Origin: Rhodococcus gordoniae
Lineage (GTDB): Bacteria; Actinomycetota; Actinomycetes; Mycobacteriales; Mycobacteriaceae
Direction of reading: 5' to 3'
Assembly: GCF_001646655.1 (NCBI RefSeq)
Contig: NZ_LPZN01000018.1
Span: forward strand, 89,463-153,462
DNA: 64,000 bases
Shown here: piece after piece, positions 19,210-26,750 of the stretch
How the letters are laid out: each line of letters starts with the position of its first letter
Position numbering within the stretch: position 1 is the first letter of the stretch
Notes under the pieces: model-generated
What the model was told of the DNA's origin: nothing
Database searches by the model: none
The model's input: only the letters and a program-made list of their open reading frames with translations
Program-made: the position numbers and the translations under genes

Positions 19210-21333
19210 CTAGTGTCCCAGGCCGACCTTCGCGTGCACGCGCTTCATCCACGCCGGTGCCCACCAGTTGGCCTCGCCCATGAGCTTGACCAACGACGGC
19301 ACGAGCAGCATGCGCACGATCGTCGCATCGATGATCAGCGCGACGATCATGCCGACGCCGAGGAAGCGCATGATCGACAGACCCGAGATGGTGAAGGCCC
19401 CGGTGACCACGATCAGCAGCAGTGCGGCCGCGGTGACGACACGTCCGGTGCGGGAAATGCCGTACTCGACGGCCTCGACCGTCGTCGCCCCGGCCGCGCG
19501 GGCCTCCATCATGCGCGACATGAGGAACACCTCGTAGTCGGTCGACAGGCCGAACACCACCGCGAGGATGAGGACGACGAAGGTCGGCTCCATCGCCGAG
19601 GGAACGACGTGCAGCCACGAGGCGCCGTGTCCCAGCTGGAACACCCAGGTCAGGACACCGAAGGTCGCGGCGAGGCTCAATGCCGCCATGAGCACCGCCT
19701 TGATCGGCAGCGCCACCGACCCGAAGGCCAGGAACAGCAACACCAGGGTCGAGAGCACCATGATCGTGATCATCCAGGGAAGCGAATCCGAGACCGCCTG
19801 GTTGGCGTCGTCGACGAGGGCCCGGCCGCCGCCGACGAGCAGATCGGTGCCGTCCGGCACGTCCAGGGCACGCAGTTCGCCGGTGATCTCGCTCGCCCGC
19901 GCGGTGCCGTCCACGCCCTGCGCGTAGAGCGCCTGGAGAACCACCACGTCGGATTCCTGTCCGACGATGACGGTCTGCGAGATGCCGTCCATCTTGGCGA
20001 TCTCGGTGGACACCGTGCGGACAGCGGTGCTGTCCGGGGCCTGCCCGTTCTCGCCGCGCAGGACGAGTGTCGCGCCGTTGCCGGTGCTCGGGAACTCGTC
20101 GAGCAGGGTCTGGGTGGCCGCCCGGGCCGGGCTGTCCTCGGGCAGTGCGGTGTACTCGATCTCCCCGAACCGGGCCTCCACCACGGGCGACGCGAGCACG
20201 AGCAGACCACCGGTGATCACCACGGCGATCAGGGCGGGACGGCGCACGACCTTGCGGACGACCCCACCCCAGAACCGGCGCGCCCGCGCTTCGGCGCGTG
20301 TGGAGGTCTCACGGTCCCAGGTCCACGCGTTGATGCGGTGGCCGAGCATCGTCAGCAGTGCGGGGACGGCGGTCAGCGACAGGACGGCGGCACCGAGGAC
20401 GGCGGCCATGGCGCCGAGACCGAGCGACCGCAGCACCGTCTGGGGGAAGACGAGCATGCCCGCGAACGCGCAGACCAGCAGGGCGGCGGAGAACATCACG
20501 GTGTGACCGGCGGTGGCCATCGTGCGTTTGACCGCCGACGCGACGTCCGAACCGGCCGCGAGTTCCTCGCGGTAGCGGCTGACGATGAACAGGCCGTAGT
20601 CGATGGCCAGACCCAGGCCGATCAGCGACGTGATGTTCAGCGCGTACGACGACACCTCGGTGAAGTTCGACAGCAGGCGCAGAGTGGCGAGGGACGAGAA
20701 GATCGCGAGCACGCCCACGAAGACCGGGACCGCAGCGGCGATGACACCGCCGAAGATGAACACCAGCAGCACCAGCGTGATGGGTACCGCGATGAGTTCG
20801 GATCGGACGAGGTCGCTCTCGAGGGTGTCGGTGAACTCGATCGCGACCACCGTGTTGCCGGCGAACTGCGACTCCACACCGGGGACCTCGAGCAGGTCGA
20901 GTGCGTCGGGGAAGGTCGCGGCGGTCAGTCCGGAGTTCGCGCCGAGCGTGATCGAGGCGCCCACGCTGCGCTGGTCGGTCGACAGCAGCAGCTGGTTCAT
21001 CGGAGGGGGAGCGGTCCAGTAGGTCCGGATCGACTCGGCGGGGACCGCGTCCTGGAACCCGGCGAGGGTTCTCTCGATGTCGGGACGGATGTCGTCGATC
21101 GTGCGTCCCTCGGGCGCGGTGTACAGCGCGATGATGTCCGCGGCCTGCGACCCGAAGTTCTCGTAGATGATCTGCTCGACCTCGACGGCCTCGCTGTTCG
21201 GGTCGTAGTAGCCCGTGCCGGTCAGCTTGCCGAAGATCCCGACGCCCCACGCGCCGGCGAAGAGCACGACGAGCAGCACGATCGCCAGTACCCATCGGCT
21301 CCTGGTGACGACGATCTCGGCCCAGCGACTCAT
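19210..21333 (-). CDS. MMPL-family RND transporter
   Basis: A 707-residue membrane transporter of the MMPL/RND superfamily. It has an N-terminal helix, a large outside loop, a first helix bundle with GLGLAIDYGLFIVSRYREEL, a second loop and a second bundle with FGLSTDYEVFLMSRMMEAR. These paired Asp-Tyr motifs are the proton-relay signature. The short form without a long C-terminal tail fits small-molecule or lipid export. ATG 21333 is preferred over GTG 21339 because GGGAG lies five bases upstream. No partner regulator is adjacent. Confidence 0.92.
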   Translation of the reverse strand: MSRWAEIVVTRSRWVLAIVLLVVLFAGAWGVGIFGKLTGTGYYDPNSEAVEVEQIIYENFGSQAADIIALYTAPEGRTIDDIRPDIERTLAGFQDAVPAESIRTYWTAPPPMNQLLLSTDQRSVGASITLGANSGLTAATFPDALDLLEVPGVESQFAGNTVVAIEFTDTLESDLVRSELIAVPITLVLLVFIFGGVIAAAVPVFVGVLAIFSSLATLRLLSNFTEVSSYALNITSLIGLGLAIDYGLFIVSRYREELAAGSDVASAVKRTMATAGHTVMFSAALLVCAFAGMLVFPQTVLRSLGLGAMAAVLGAAVLSLTAVPALLTMLGHRINAWTWDRETSTRAEARARRFWGGVVRKVVRRPALIAVVITGGLLVLASPVVEARFGEIEYTALPEDSPARAATQTLLDEFPSTGNGATLVLRGENGQAPDSTAVRTVSTEIAKMDGISQTVIVGQESDVVVLQALYAQGVDGTARASEITGELRALDVPDGTDLLVGGGRALVDDANQAVSDSLPWMITIMVLSTLVLLFLAFGSVALPIKAVLMAALSLAATFGVLTWVFQLGHGASWLHVVPSAMEPTFVVLILAVVFGLSTDYEVFLMSRMMEARAAGATTVEAVEYGISRTGRVVTAAALLLIVVTGAFTISGLSIMRFLGVGMIVALIIDATIVRMLLVPSLVKLMGEANWWAPAWMKRVHAKVGLGH

Positions 21334-21339
21334 GCCCAC

Positions 21340-21619
21340 TCCCGGTTCCGCTGACGATTGTGACGATCGGCAACTGTACTGGCGTGGAACGGGCGGGCTT
21401 CACCCTGCTCGGCCGGACCGGGGCCGGAGTGCAGGGAAAGAAGTAGGTGGACCGACGCGCCGGATGCCTCACGGCACGGTGCGCAACGTGGCTCCAGCCG
21501 GACGGTATTCCACGAAGGCGGTTTCTCATCGGCTCCGGGGCGTACGCGACGCGCCGATCCACACTCCTCAACAGGGGTGGACGGGGATCCATTCCCCGCC
21601 CTGCCGGACGTGACCGGGT
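21340..21619. other. Intergenic region upstream of the MMPL gene
   Basis: About 280 bases between the MMPL start and the multicopper oxidase stop. On the minus strand TACAGT (21373-21378) is a possible -10 element for MMPL, giving a leader of roughly 33 bases. A GGGGAT/ATTCCCC-type inverted repeat near 21578-21600 may terminate the oxidase transcript. I see no convincing gene. Confidence 0.4.
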
Positions 21620-23149
21620 TCACCCGCCGTCGTGGGCATGGTGGGCCGCGCCGCCCGCCTGCGTCACTTCGTGCACCTCGTCGGCGCCGACCACCACGAA
21701 CTGTCCCATCATGCCGCTGTCCTCGTGTTCGAGCAGGTGACAGTGGTACATGTACGGCATCGCCGGATCGGTGTGGCTACCGAACGGAACGAGCAGTCGC
21801 ACCGTCGCCGCAGGCGGGATGAAGACGGTGTCCTTGCGCCCCGCCAGGGACGGATGGTCGGGACTCACCCCGGTCATACCGAGGATCTCGAACTGCACGT
21901 CGTGGATGTGGAAGTTGTGGATCGTGCCGCTGGCGTTGGTCACCTCCCACAGTTCGGTGGTGCCGGCGACGACCACCTCGTCGATCCGGCCCATGTCCAT
22001 CTCGCGATCGTTGATGGTCGTCGACGACGTCAGATCGATGCGGCGGGTGTTGCTCGGCTCCCCGAGCTCCGGGAGGGTCGTCAACCTCTCCGGAATCGCG
22101 GCCGACGACCCGAGGACGGGTGCTGCCCGCAGTTCGAGGACATCCATGCGGTCGTCACCACCGGAGAAGCGGTCCTGGAAGAAGCCGGCCTTCAGCTCGG
22201 GCGGGGTGCTGCGCAGCACGTGCCTCGAACCTGGCTCCGGCCGGACGACGATCTCGGCGCGCTCACCCGGCGACAGCTGAAGGCTGCGGACGGCCTGCGG
22301 CTCCTCGAGCAGACCACCGTCGCTGCCGACGACGAGGAACGGCATCCCGGTGTCGAACGAGAAGTTGTAGACACGTGCGTTCGACGCGTTGAGTACCCGG
22401 AGCCGGACCGTCTCGGTGCCGACGTCCAGGAAGGGGCGCGGTGTGCCGTTGACGAGGATCTCGTCGCCGAGCGTCCCGACGTCGGCGAAGATCGCGTTGC
22501 TGTCGTCGAGCTGGTCGCCCTCGAACTTCCGGTCCTGGACGACGAGGGGGATGTCGTCGACCCCGTAGTCGTGGGGGAGCGGCGACGTGCCGGGCTCGTC
22601 GATCAGGAACATGCCCGCGACACCCCGGTACACGTGCGCGGCGGTGGAACCGTGCAGGTGCGGGTGGTACCAGAGTGTCGCGGCCGGTTGATCGACGGTC
22701 CAGTACGGCGACCATGTCGTTCCCGGCTCGATCGGCTGGTGCGGTCCGCCGTCCATCGCCGCGGGCAGGTGCATGCCGTGCCAGTGCATCGTGCTCGTCT
22801 CGCCGAGTTCGTTCGTGACGTTCACGCGCACGTTCTCACCGCGCACGGCGCGGAGGGTGGGCCCGAGATAGCTGCCGTTCACTCCCCACGTCCGGGTGTC
22901 GGGACCGTGCCCGAGGTCGGTCGTGCCGCGCTGCATGGTCAGGTCGAACACGCGCGTGCCGTCGGCGTCGACGGTGCCCGACTCGACGGGAGGGATGCGC
23001 AGGGCGGTGTCGAACTCGACGCCTCCGGTGGTGTCGAGCGCACGCGTGGTCCACGCGTGGACGGCCAGGCCGCCGATGATCGCCACGAACGCGATGAAGA
23101 GCACGAAGGGTATGGCGAGCAGACGCACCAGGATTTTCACGCCACCCAT
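21620..23149 (-). CDS. Multicopper oxidase
   Basis: A 509-residue multicopper oxidase of the CueO/CotA/FtsP type. All four copper motifs are visible: MHWHGMHLP, WYHPHLHGST, HNFHIHDVQ and MYHCHLLEHEDSGMM with the type 1 Cys and axial Met. A single N-terminal helix (about residues 5-28) anchors or exports it. ATG 23149 follows GGAGA. Copper detoxification or phenol/metal oxidation are likely roles. It lies 74 bases after the ECF sigma gene on the same strand and may be part of that transcript. Confidence 0.92.
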   Translation of the reverse strand: MGGVKILVRLLAIPFVLFIAFVAIIGGLAVHAWTTRALDTTGGVEFDTALRIPPVESGTVDADGTRVFDLTMQRGTTDLGHGPDTRTWGVNGSYLGPTLRAVRGENVRVNVTNELGETSTMHWHGMHLPAAMDGGPHQPIEPGTTWSPYWTVDQPAATLWYHPHLHGSTAAHVYRGVAGMFLIDEPGTSPLPHDYGVDDIPLVVQDRKFEGDQLDDSNAIFADVGTLGDEILVNGTPRPFLDVGTETVRLRVLNASNARVYNFSFDTGMPFLVVGSDGGLLEEPQAVRSLQLSPGERAEIVVRPEPGSRHVLRSTPPELKAGFFQDRFSGGDDRMDVLELRAAPVLGSSAAIPERLTTLPELGEPSNTRRIDLTSSTTINDREMDMGRIDEVVVAGTTELWEVTNASGTIHNFHIHDVQFEILGMTGVSPDHPSLAGRKDTVFIPPAATVRLLVPFGSHTDPAMPYMYHCHLLEHEDSGMMGQFVVVGADEVHEVTQAGGAAHHAHDGG

Positions 23150-23223
23150 GCTCGTTCTCCCACACTGCCGGCACATCCGGCGTGGCACCGGATTTCGTGG
23201 TGGGGGAGAACCCTGACGAAACC

Positions 23224-24363
23224 TCAGGAAACGCTGTGCAGACGTGCCGCCTGCCGCACGAGATGGTCGCGTTCGGGCACGCTGGTCGCCAGGTGTGCGG
23301 CCTCCGCGTAGAGCCGGGCCGCCGTCGCGGTGTCGCCGGCGCGTTCGTGGAGATACGCCGCGGCCGCCGTGTACCGGGGCAGGGTGGGGTCGAGCTCGGC
23401 CATTGCTGCGAGACCGGCGTGGGGTCCGTCGGCCTCACCGACCGCGACGGCACGGTTGAGGCGGGCCACCGGGTTGTCGGTGAACCGCAGGAGCTCGTCG
23501 TACCACTCGACGATCTGCACCCAGTCGGTCTCCTCCGCGGTACGCGCGTCGGCATGCAGGGCGGCGACGGCGGCCTGCGCCTGGAACTCGCCGAGCCGGT
23601 CGCGGGCGAGCGCGGCCTGCAGGATGTCCACGCCCTCCGAGATCATGCGCGTGTCCCACAGGCTGCGGTCCTGTTCGGCGAGGGGAACGAGACTGCCCTC
23701 CGGCCGGATGCGCGCTGCTCGCCGGGCGTGATGGAGCAGCATCAGCGCGAGCAGACCCGACACCTCGGGGTGGTCGATCACCGCTGCCAGCCGGCGCGTG
23801 AGCCGGACGGCCTCGGTGGCCAGGTCGACGTCACCCGAATAGCCCTCGTTGAACACGAGATAGAGCACCCGCAGCACCGTCGCGACATCGCCCGGCCGAT
23901 CCAGCCGGACGTCCGCGATCGTGCGCTTGGCCCGGCTGATGCGTTGGGCCATCGTCGCTTCCGGAACGAGATAGGCCTGTGCGATCTGCCGGGTCGTCAA
24001 CCCGCCGACGGCACGCAGGGTCAGCGCGACCGCCGACCCGGGCGTGAGCGACGGGTGGGCACACAGGAAGTACAACGCGAGCGTGTCGTCCACCGGTGTG
24101 CCCGGACCGGGCCTGGGCTCGGCGTCGACGAGGATCTCGCGGCGTCGACGGGACGCGTCGGCGCGCACGGTGTCGAGGAATCTGCGCCACGCCACCGCGA
24201 CCAGCCAGCCCTTCGGGTCGCGCGGCGGATCCTCCGGCCACACCCGCAGGGCTTCGACGAGCGCGTCCTGCACGGCATCCTCGGCCGACGCGAAATCCGC
24301 TCCGCGGCGGACGAGGATGCCGATCACCGTGGGGACGAGCGTGCGCAGCAACGCCTCGTCCAT
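23224..24363 (-). CDS. ECF42-type RNA polymerase sigma factor with C-terminal TPR-like extension
   Basis: A 379-residue sigma factor. Region 2 (AEDAVQDALVEALRVWP) and region 4 (LTTRQIAQAYLVPEATMAQRISRAK) are followed by a long extension (about residues 190-379) of helical TPR-like repeats, the hallmark of the ECF42 group. These sigmas pair with a DGPF protein rather than a classical anti-sigma, and the partner gene here ends three bases upstream. The ECF42 signature promoter TGTCGA-N17-CGTC lies before that partner gene, so the pair is probably autoregulated. The inducing signal is unknown. Confidence 0.88.
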   Translation of the reverse strand: MDEALLRTLVPTVIGILVRRGADFASAEDAVQDALVEALRVWPEDPPRDPKGWLVAVAWRRFLDTVRADASRRRREILVDAEPRPGPGTPVDDTLALYFLCAHPSLTPGSAVALTLRAVGGLTTRQIAQAYLVPEATMAQRISRAKRTIADVRLDRPGDVATVLRVLYLVFNEGYSGDVDLATEAVRLTRRLAAVIDHPEVSGLLALMLLHHARRAARIRPEGSLVPLAEQDRSLWDTRMISEGVDILQAALARDRLGEFQAQAAVAALHADARTAEETDWVQIVEWYDELLRFTDNPVARLNRAVAVGEADGPHAGLAAMAELDPTLPRYTAAAAYLHERAGDTATAARLYAEAAHLATSVPERDHLVRQAARLHSVS

Positions 24364-24366
24364 ATC

Positions 24367-24774
24367 TCACTCCGTGACGGTCGGCGGTTCGGACATGAAC
24401 GGTCGCACCTCGAGCCATTCGTGGATCGGCTTCCCGCCGGCTCCCGGCGCGGCCGACAGTTCGCCGGCCAGTTCCAGTGCCCGGTCGTAGCTGTCGACGT
24501 CGATCACCATCCACCCGGCGATGAGATCCTTCGTCTCCGGGAACGGCCCGTCGGTGGCCGGGGGACGCCCCTCGCCGTCGTAGCGGACGAAGGTGCCCTC
24601 CGGGGAGAGCGCCTGCGCGTCGACGAACTCGCCGGTGCTCTCGAGACGGGCGGCGAAATCCTGCATGTACCGGATGTGGGCCGACACCTCGTCCGGCTCC
24701 CACTGATCCATGGGGACGTCGTTCACCGCTGCCGGGGCGCCGCGGTAATGCTTGAGCAGCAGGTACTTGGCCAT
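24367..24774 (-). CDS. DGPF-family (YCII-related) protein, ECF42 partner
   Basis: A 135-residue YCII-related protein containing the family signature DGPF (ATDGPFPETKDLIAG). DGPF proteins are the usual neighbours of ECF42 sigma factors; a sensor or small-enzyme role has been suggested for them but not settled. ATG 24774 is supported by GGAGGAG seven bases upstream and by the conserved MAKYLLLKHY start. It is first in the operon, three bases before the sigma gene. Confidence 0.88.
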   Translation of the reverse strand: MAKYLLLKHYRGAPAAVNDVPMDQWEPDEVSAHIRYMQDFAARLESTGEFVDAQALSPEGTFVRYDGEGRPPATDGPFPETKDLIAGWMVIDVDSYDRALELAGELSAAPGAGGKPIHEWLEVRPFMSEPPTVTE

Positions 24775-24824
24775 GATGTTCTCCTCCGTGCGGTACGGCC
24801 CATTGTGGCCGCGTTCATGGAGGA

Positions 24825-24851
24825 GACGGAGCCGCTTCCGGATTCTCGACA
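24825..24851 (-). promoter_or_regulatory. ECF42 target promoter
   Basis: On the minus strand TGTCGA (24851-24846), a 17-base spacer and CGTC (24828-24825) match the ECF42 promoter signature as I recall it (TGTCGA at -35, CGA/TC at -10). The spacing and the position about 50 bases before the DGPF start are as expected for autoregulation. Confidence 0.7.
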
Positions 24852-24886
24852 TCCCTCCGCGAACGATTCGAGGTTAGGGTCGCGGC

Positions 24887-25792
24887 ATGCGTATTCATCT
24901 CGGACCGGGCCACGACGAACACCTCGCCGCCGCGATCGTCTCCGGCGGTGGAACCCTCTCCGAACTGGACGAGGCCGATGCCCTGGTGTGGGACGGCAGC
25001 GCCGAGGAGTTCCCGGATCTGCCCGACCGGGTGCGCTGGGTGCAGCTCACCTACGCGGGTATCGAACCGTTCTTCCGGGCGGGCGTGATCGACGACCGGC
25101 GGCTGTGGGCGAATGCGTCCGGTGTGTACGCCGACAACGTGGCCGAGTACGCGGTGGGAGCGCTGCTCGTGGGGTTGCGGCAGTTCCACGCCTCGGTTGC
25201 CGCGAAGCGGTGGACCAAGGACGTTCTCGACCCGCGGGTGCGGACCCTCCACGGCTCGACCGTGGCCATCGTCGGATGCGGCGGTATCGGCCGGGCGATG
25301 ATCCCGCGCCTGCATGCCCTCGGCGCGTCCGTCGTCGCGGTCAATCGTTCGGGCCGTCCCGTCGACGGCGCGAAGGTCACGCTGCCGGCCGACCGCACGT
25401 CGGAGGTGTGGTCGATGGCCGATCACTTCGTCGTCGCCGCACCCGCGACCGCCGAGACCGATCATCTCGTCGACGCCGCCGCGCTCGCGGCGATGCCCGG
25501 GTCGGCGTGGCTCGTGAACGTCGCGCGGGGCAACCTCGTCGACACCGACGCGCTGGTGAAGGCGCTCGGGGACGGTGCGATCGCCGGGGCGGTCCTCGAC
25601 GTGACCGATCCCGAACCGTTGCCCGACGGTCATCCGCTGTGGGATCTCGACAACGCCGTGATCACACCGCACATCGCCAATACGCGCAGCCGGCTGACGC
25701 AGACGTTCGCGCCGACCCTCGAGGAGAACGTGCGCCGGTTCGCCGCGGGTGAGGAGTTGATCGCCCGGGTCGATCCGAACGCGGGTTACTGA
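24887..25792 (+). CDS. NAD-dependent D-isomer 2-hydroxyacid dehydrogenase
   Basis: A 301-residue member of the 2-hydroxyacid dehydrogenase family. It has the nucleotide-binding GCGGIGRAM, then LVNVARGNLVDTDAL and a C-terminal HIANTRS with the catalytic histidine. It lacks a regulatory ACT domain and is shorter than phosphoglycerate dehydrogenase SerA, so a glyoxylate/hydroxypyruvate-like or uncharacterised substrate is more likely. It is divergent from the DGPF-ECF42 operon and its stop overlaps the ArsR stop region by seven bases. Confidence 0.88.
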   Translation: MRIHLGPGHDEHLAAAIVSGGGTLSELDEADALVWDGSAEEFPDLPDRVRWVQLTYAGIEPFFRAGVIDDRRLWANASGVYADNVAEYAVGALLVGLRQFHASVAAKRWTKDVLDPRVRTLHGSTVAIVGCGGIGRAMIPRLHALGASVVAVNRSGRPVDGAKVTLPADRTSEVWSMADHFVVAAPATAETDHLVDAAALAAMPGSAWLVNVARGNLVDTDALVKALGDGAIAGAVLDVTDPEPLPDGHPLWDLDNAVITPHIANTRSRLTQTFAPTLEENVRRFAAGEELIARVDPNAGY

Positions 25793-26118
25793 GGCCGTTC
25801 GGCCGCCTTCTTGATCGCGGACAGGCGGCGGTCCCAGCCTGCCCCCACGGCGTCGATCGCACGCCCGACCGCGCTCAGCCGCGATCCGACGGCGGAGAAG
25901 CGGATCTCCCGTCCGGCGCGCTCGGAGGTCACGAGACCGCACCGTTCGAGCACCGCCAGATGCTTGGCGATGGCCTGACGGGAGACCGTGAACTCGGCCG
26001 CGAGCCCGGACGCCGACGCCGGGGATCGGCCCAGTCGCTGCAGGATGCGCCACCGGGTGTCGTCGGCCAGGGCCGCGAAGACGGGATGCAGGTCGGCGGA
26101 GAACTCAGCGTCGGGCAA
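25786..26118 (-). CDS. ArsR-family transcriptional regulator
   Basis: A 110-residue winged-helix regulator. The recognition region ASGLAAEFTVSRQAIAKHLAVLERCGLV is typical of the ArsR subgroup that accompanies SRPBCC proteins. There is no CVC metal-binding motif, so it likely responds to a ligand or acts with its partner. It overlaps the SRPBCC gene by 14 bases, so the two are translated together. Paired TGCAAC-N6-GTTGCA sites upstream of the operon are its likely operators. Confidence 0.9.
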   Translation of the reverse strand: MPDAEFSADLHPVFAALADDTRWRILQRLGRSPASASGLAAEFTVSRQAIAKHLAVLERCGLVTSERAGREIRFSAVGSRLSAVGRAIDAVGAGWDRRLSAIKKAAERPQ

Positions 26119-26563
26119 CGCTTCCGTCCTTCTCGAGATGGTGCTTGGCGATCTCCAGTTCGGTGGTCCAGCCCCGGGAGTTCTCCTCGAAGCGGGTGCG
26201 GCGTTCGTTCGCGTCGCCGGGCAGGGAGTCGAATCCGGTTTCCGTGACGCGTAATTCGGTCGTGTCGGTGTCGAGGGCGGTGAGCCGGAACTCGACGAGG
26301 GTCGACGGGCTGTCGGGATCGGTGTGGTCGGCGAGCCAGCGGAAGGCCGCGTAGTGCGGTTCGTCGAGGGTCACGGTGCGGAAGACGAAGGCGCCGTGGA
26401 CCGGATCGTGCACGGTGGTGAGATCTCCGTCGTGTTCGAGGCGGTGCTCGGTCCACTCGTTGTCGTTGATGTACCAGCCGGGTTCGGCCACGAGTGTCCA
26501 CACCCGGTCCACGGGGGCGTCGATGGTGATGTCGCGTTCGATGCGGTCGAGTTCGTCGGTCAT
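26105..26563 (-). CDS. SRPBCC (AHSA1-like) ligand-binding protein
   Basis: A 152-residue START/Bet v1-type domain, beginning MTDELDRIERDITIDAPVDRVW and ending in the amphipathic helix (TTELEIAKHHLEK). This fold binds hydrophobic ligands. It forms the common SRPBCC-ArsR two-gene operon. ATG 26563 has GGAGG upstream. Two palindromic sites lie 22-72 bases before the start. Confidence 0.9.
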   Translation of the reverse strand: MTDELDRIERDITIDAPVDRVWTLVAEPGWYINDNEWTEHRLEHDGDLTTVHDPVHGAFVFRTVTLDEPHYAAFRWLADHTDPDSPSTLVEFRLTALDTDTTELRVTETGFDSLPGDANERRTRFEENSRGWTTELEIAKHHLEKDGSVARR

Positions 26564-26584
26564 GATTGCCTCCTTCGATGGGAA

Positions 26585-26602
26585 TGCAACTCCAGGGTTG
26601 CA
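26585..26602. promoter_or_regulatory. Operator candidate 1 of the SRPBCC-ArsR operon
   Basis: Perfect inverted repeat TGCAAC-N6-GTTGCA, 18 bases, in the leader/promoter of the SRPBCC gene. Confidence 0.6.
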
Positions 26603-26617
26603 CTTGCTGGCCCATGA

Positions 26618-26635
26618 TGCAACCCCCTGGTTGCA
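26618..26635. promoter_or_regulatory. Operator candidate 2 of the SRPBCC-ArsR operon
   Basis: A second perfect TGCAAC-N6-GTTGCA, exactly 33 bases from the first (about three helical turns), so two regulator dimers could bind the same DNA face. Confidence 0.6.
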
Positions 26636-26707
26636 GTCGATCGTGCAGTTCTCGTCGCCGACTCCCGGTGTGACGCGACGAGAACTGCATGTGTTCGAGC
26701 ATCGTGT

Positions 26708-26723
26708 TCGAACGCATGTGCGA
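26708..26723. promoter_or_regulatory. SOS box (LexA operator) upstream of dnaE2
   Basis: TCGAACGCATGTGCGA matches the SOS consensus TCGAAC-N4-GTTCGA with one mismatch and lies 27 bases before the dnaE2 GTG, overlapping the likely -10 GATACT (26722-26727). It predicts co-induction with imuA'B. Confidence 0.82.
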
Positions 26724-26750
26724 TACTGAACCGGTCGAGGAGGTGTCGGA

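Noticed and set aside
19213..21354. A 713-codon frame antisense to the MMPL transporter
   Set aside because: Composition (Asp, Arg, Gly, Gln-rich) is that of an antisense shadow; the minus strand encodes a full RND transporter.
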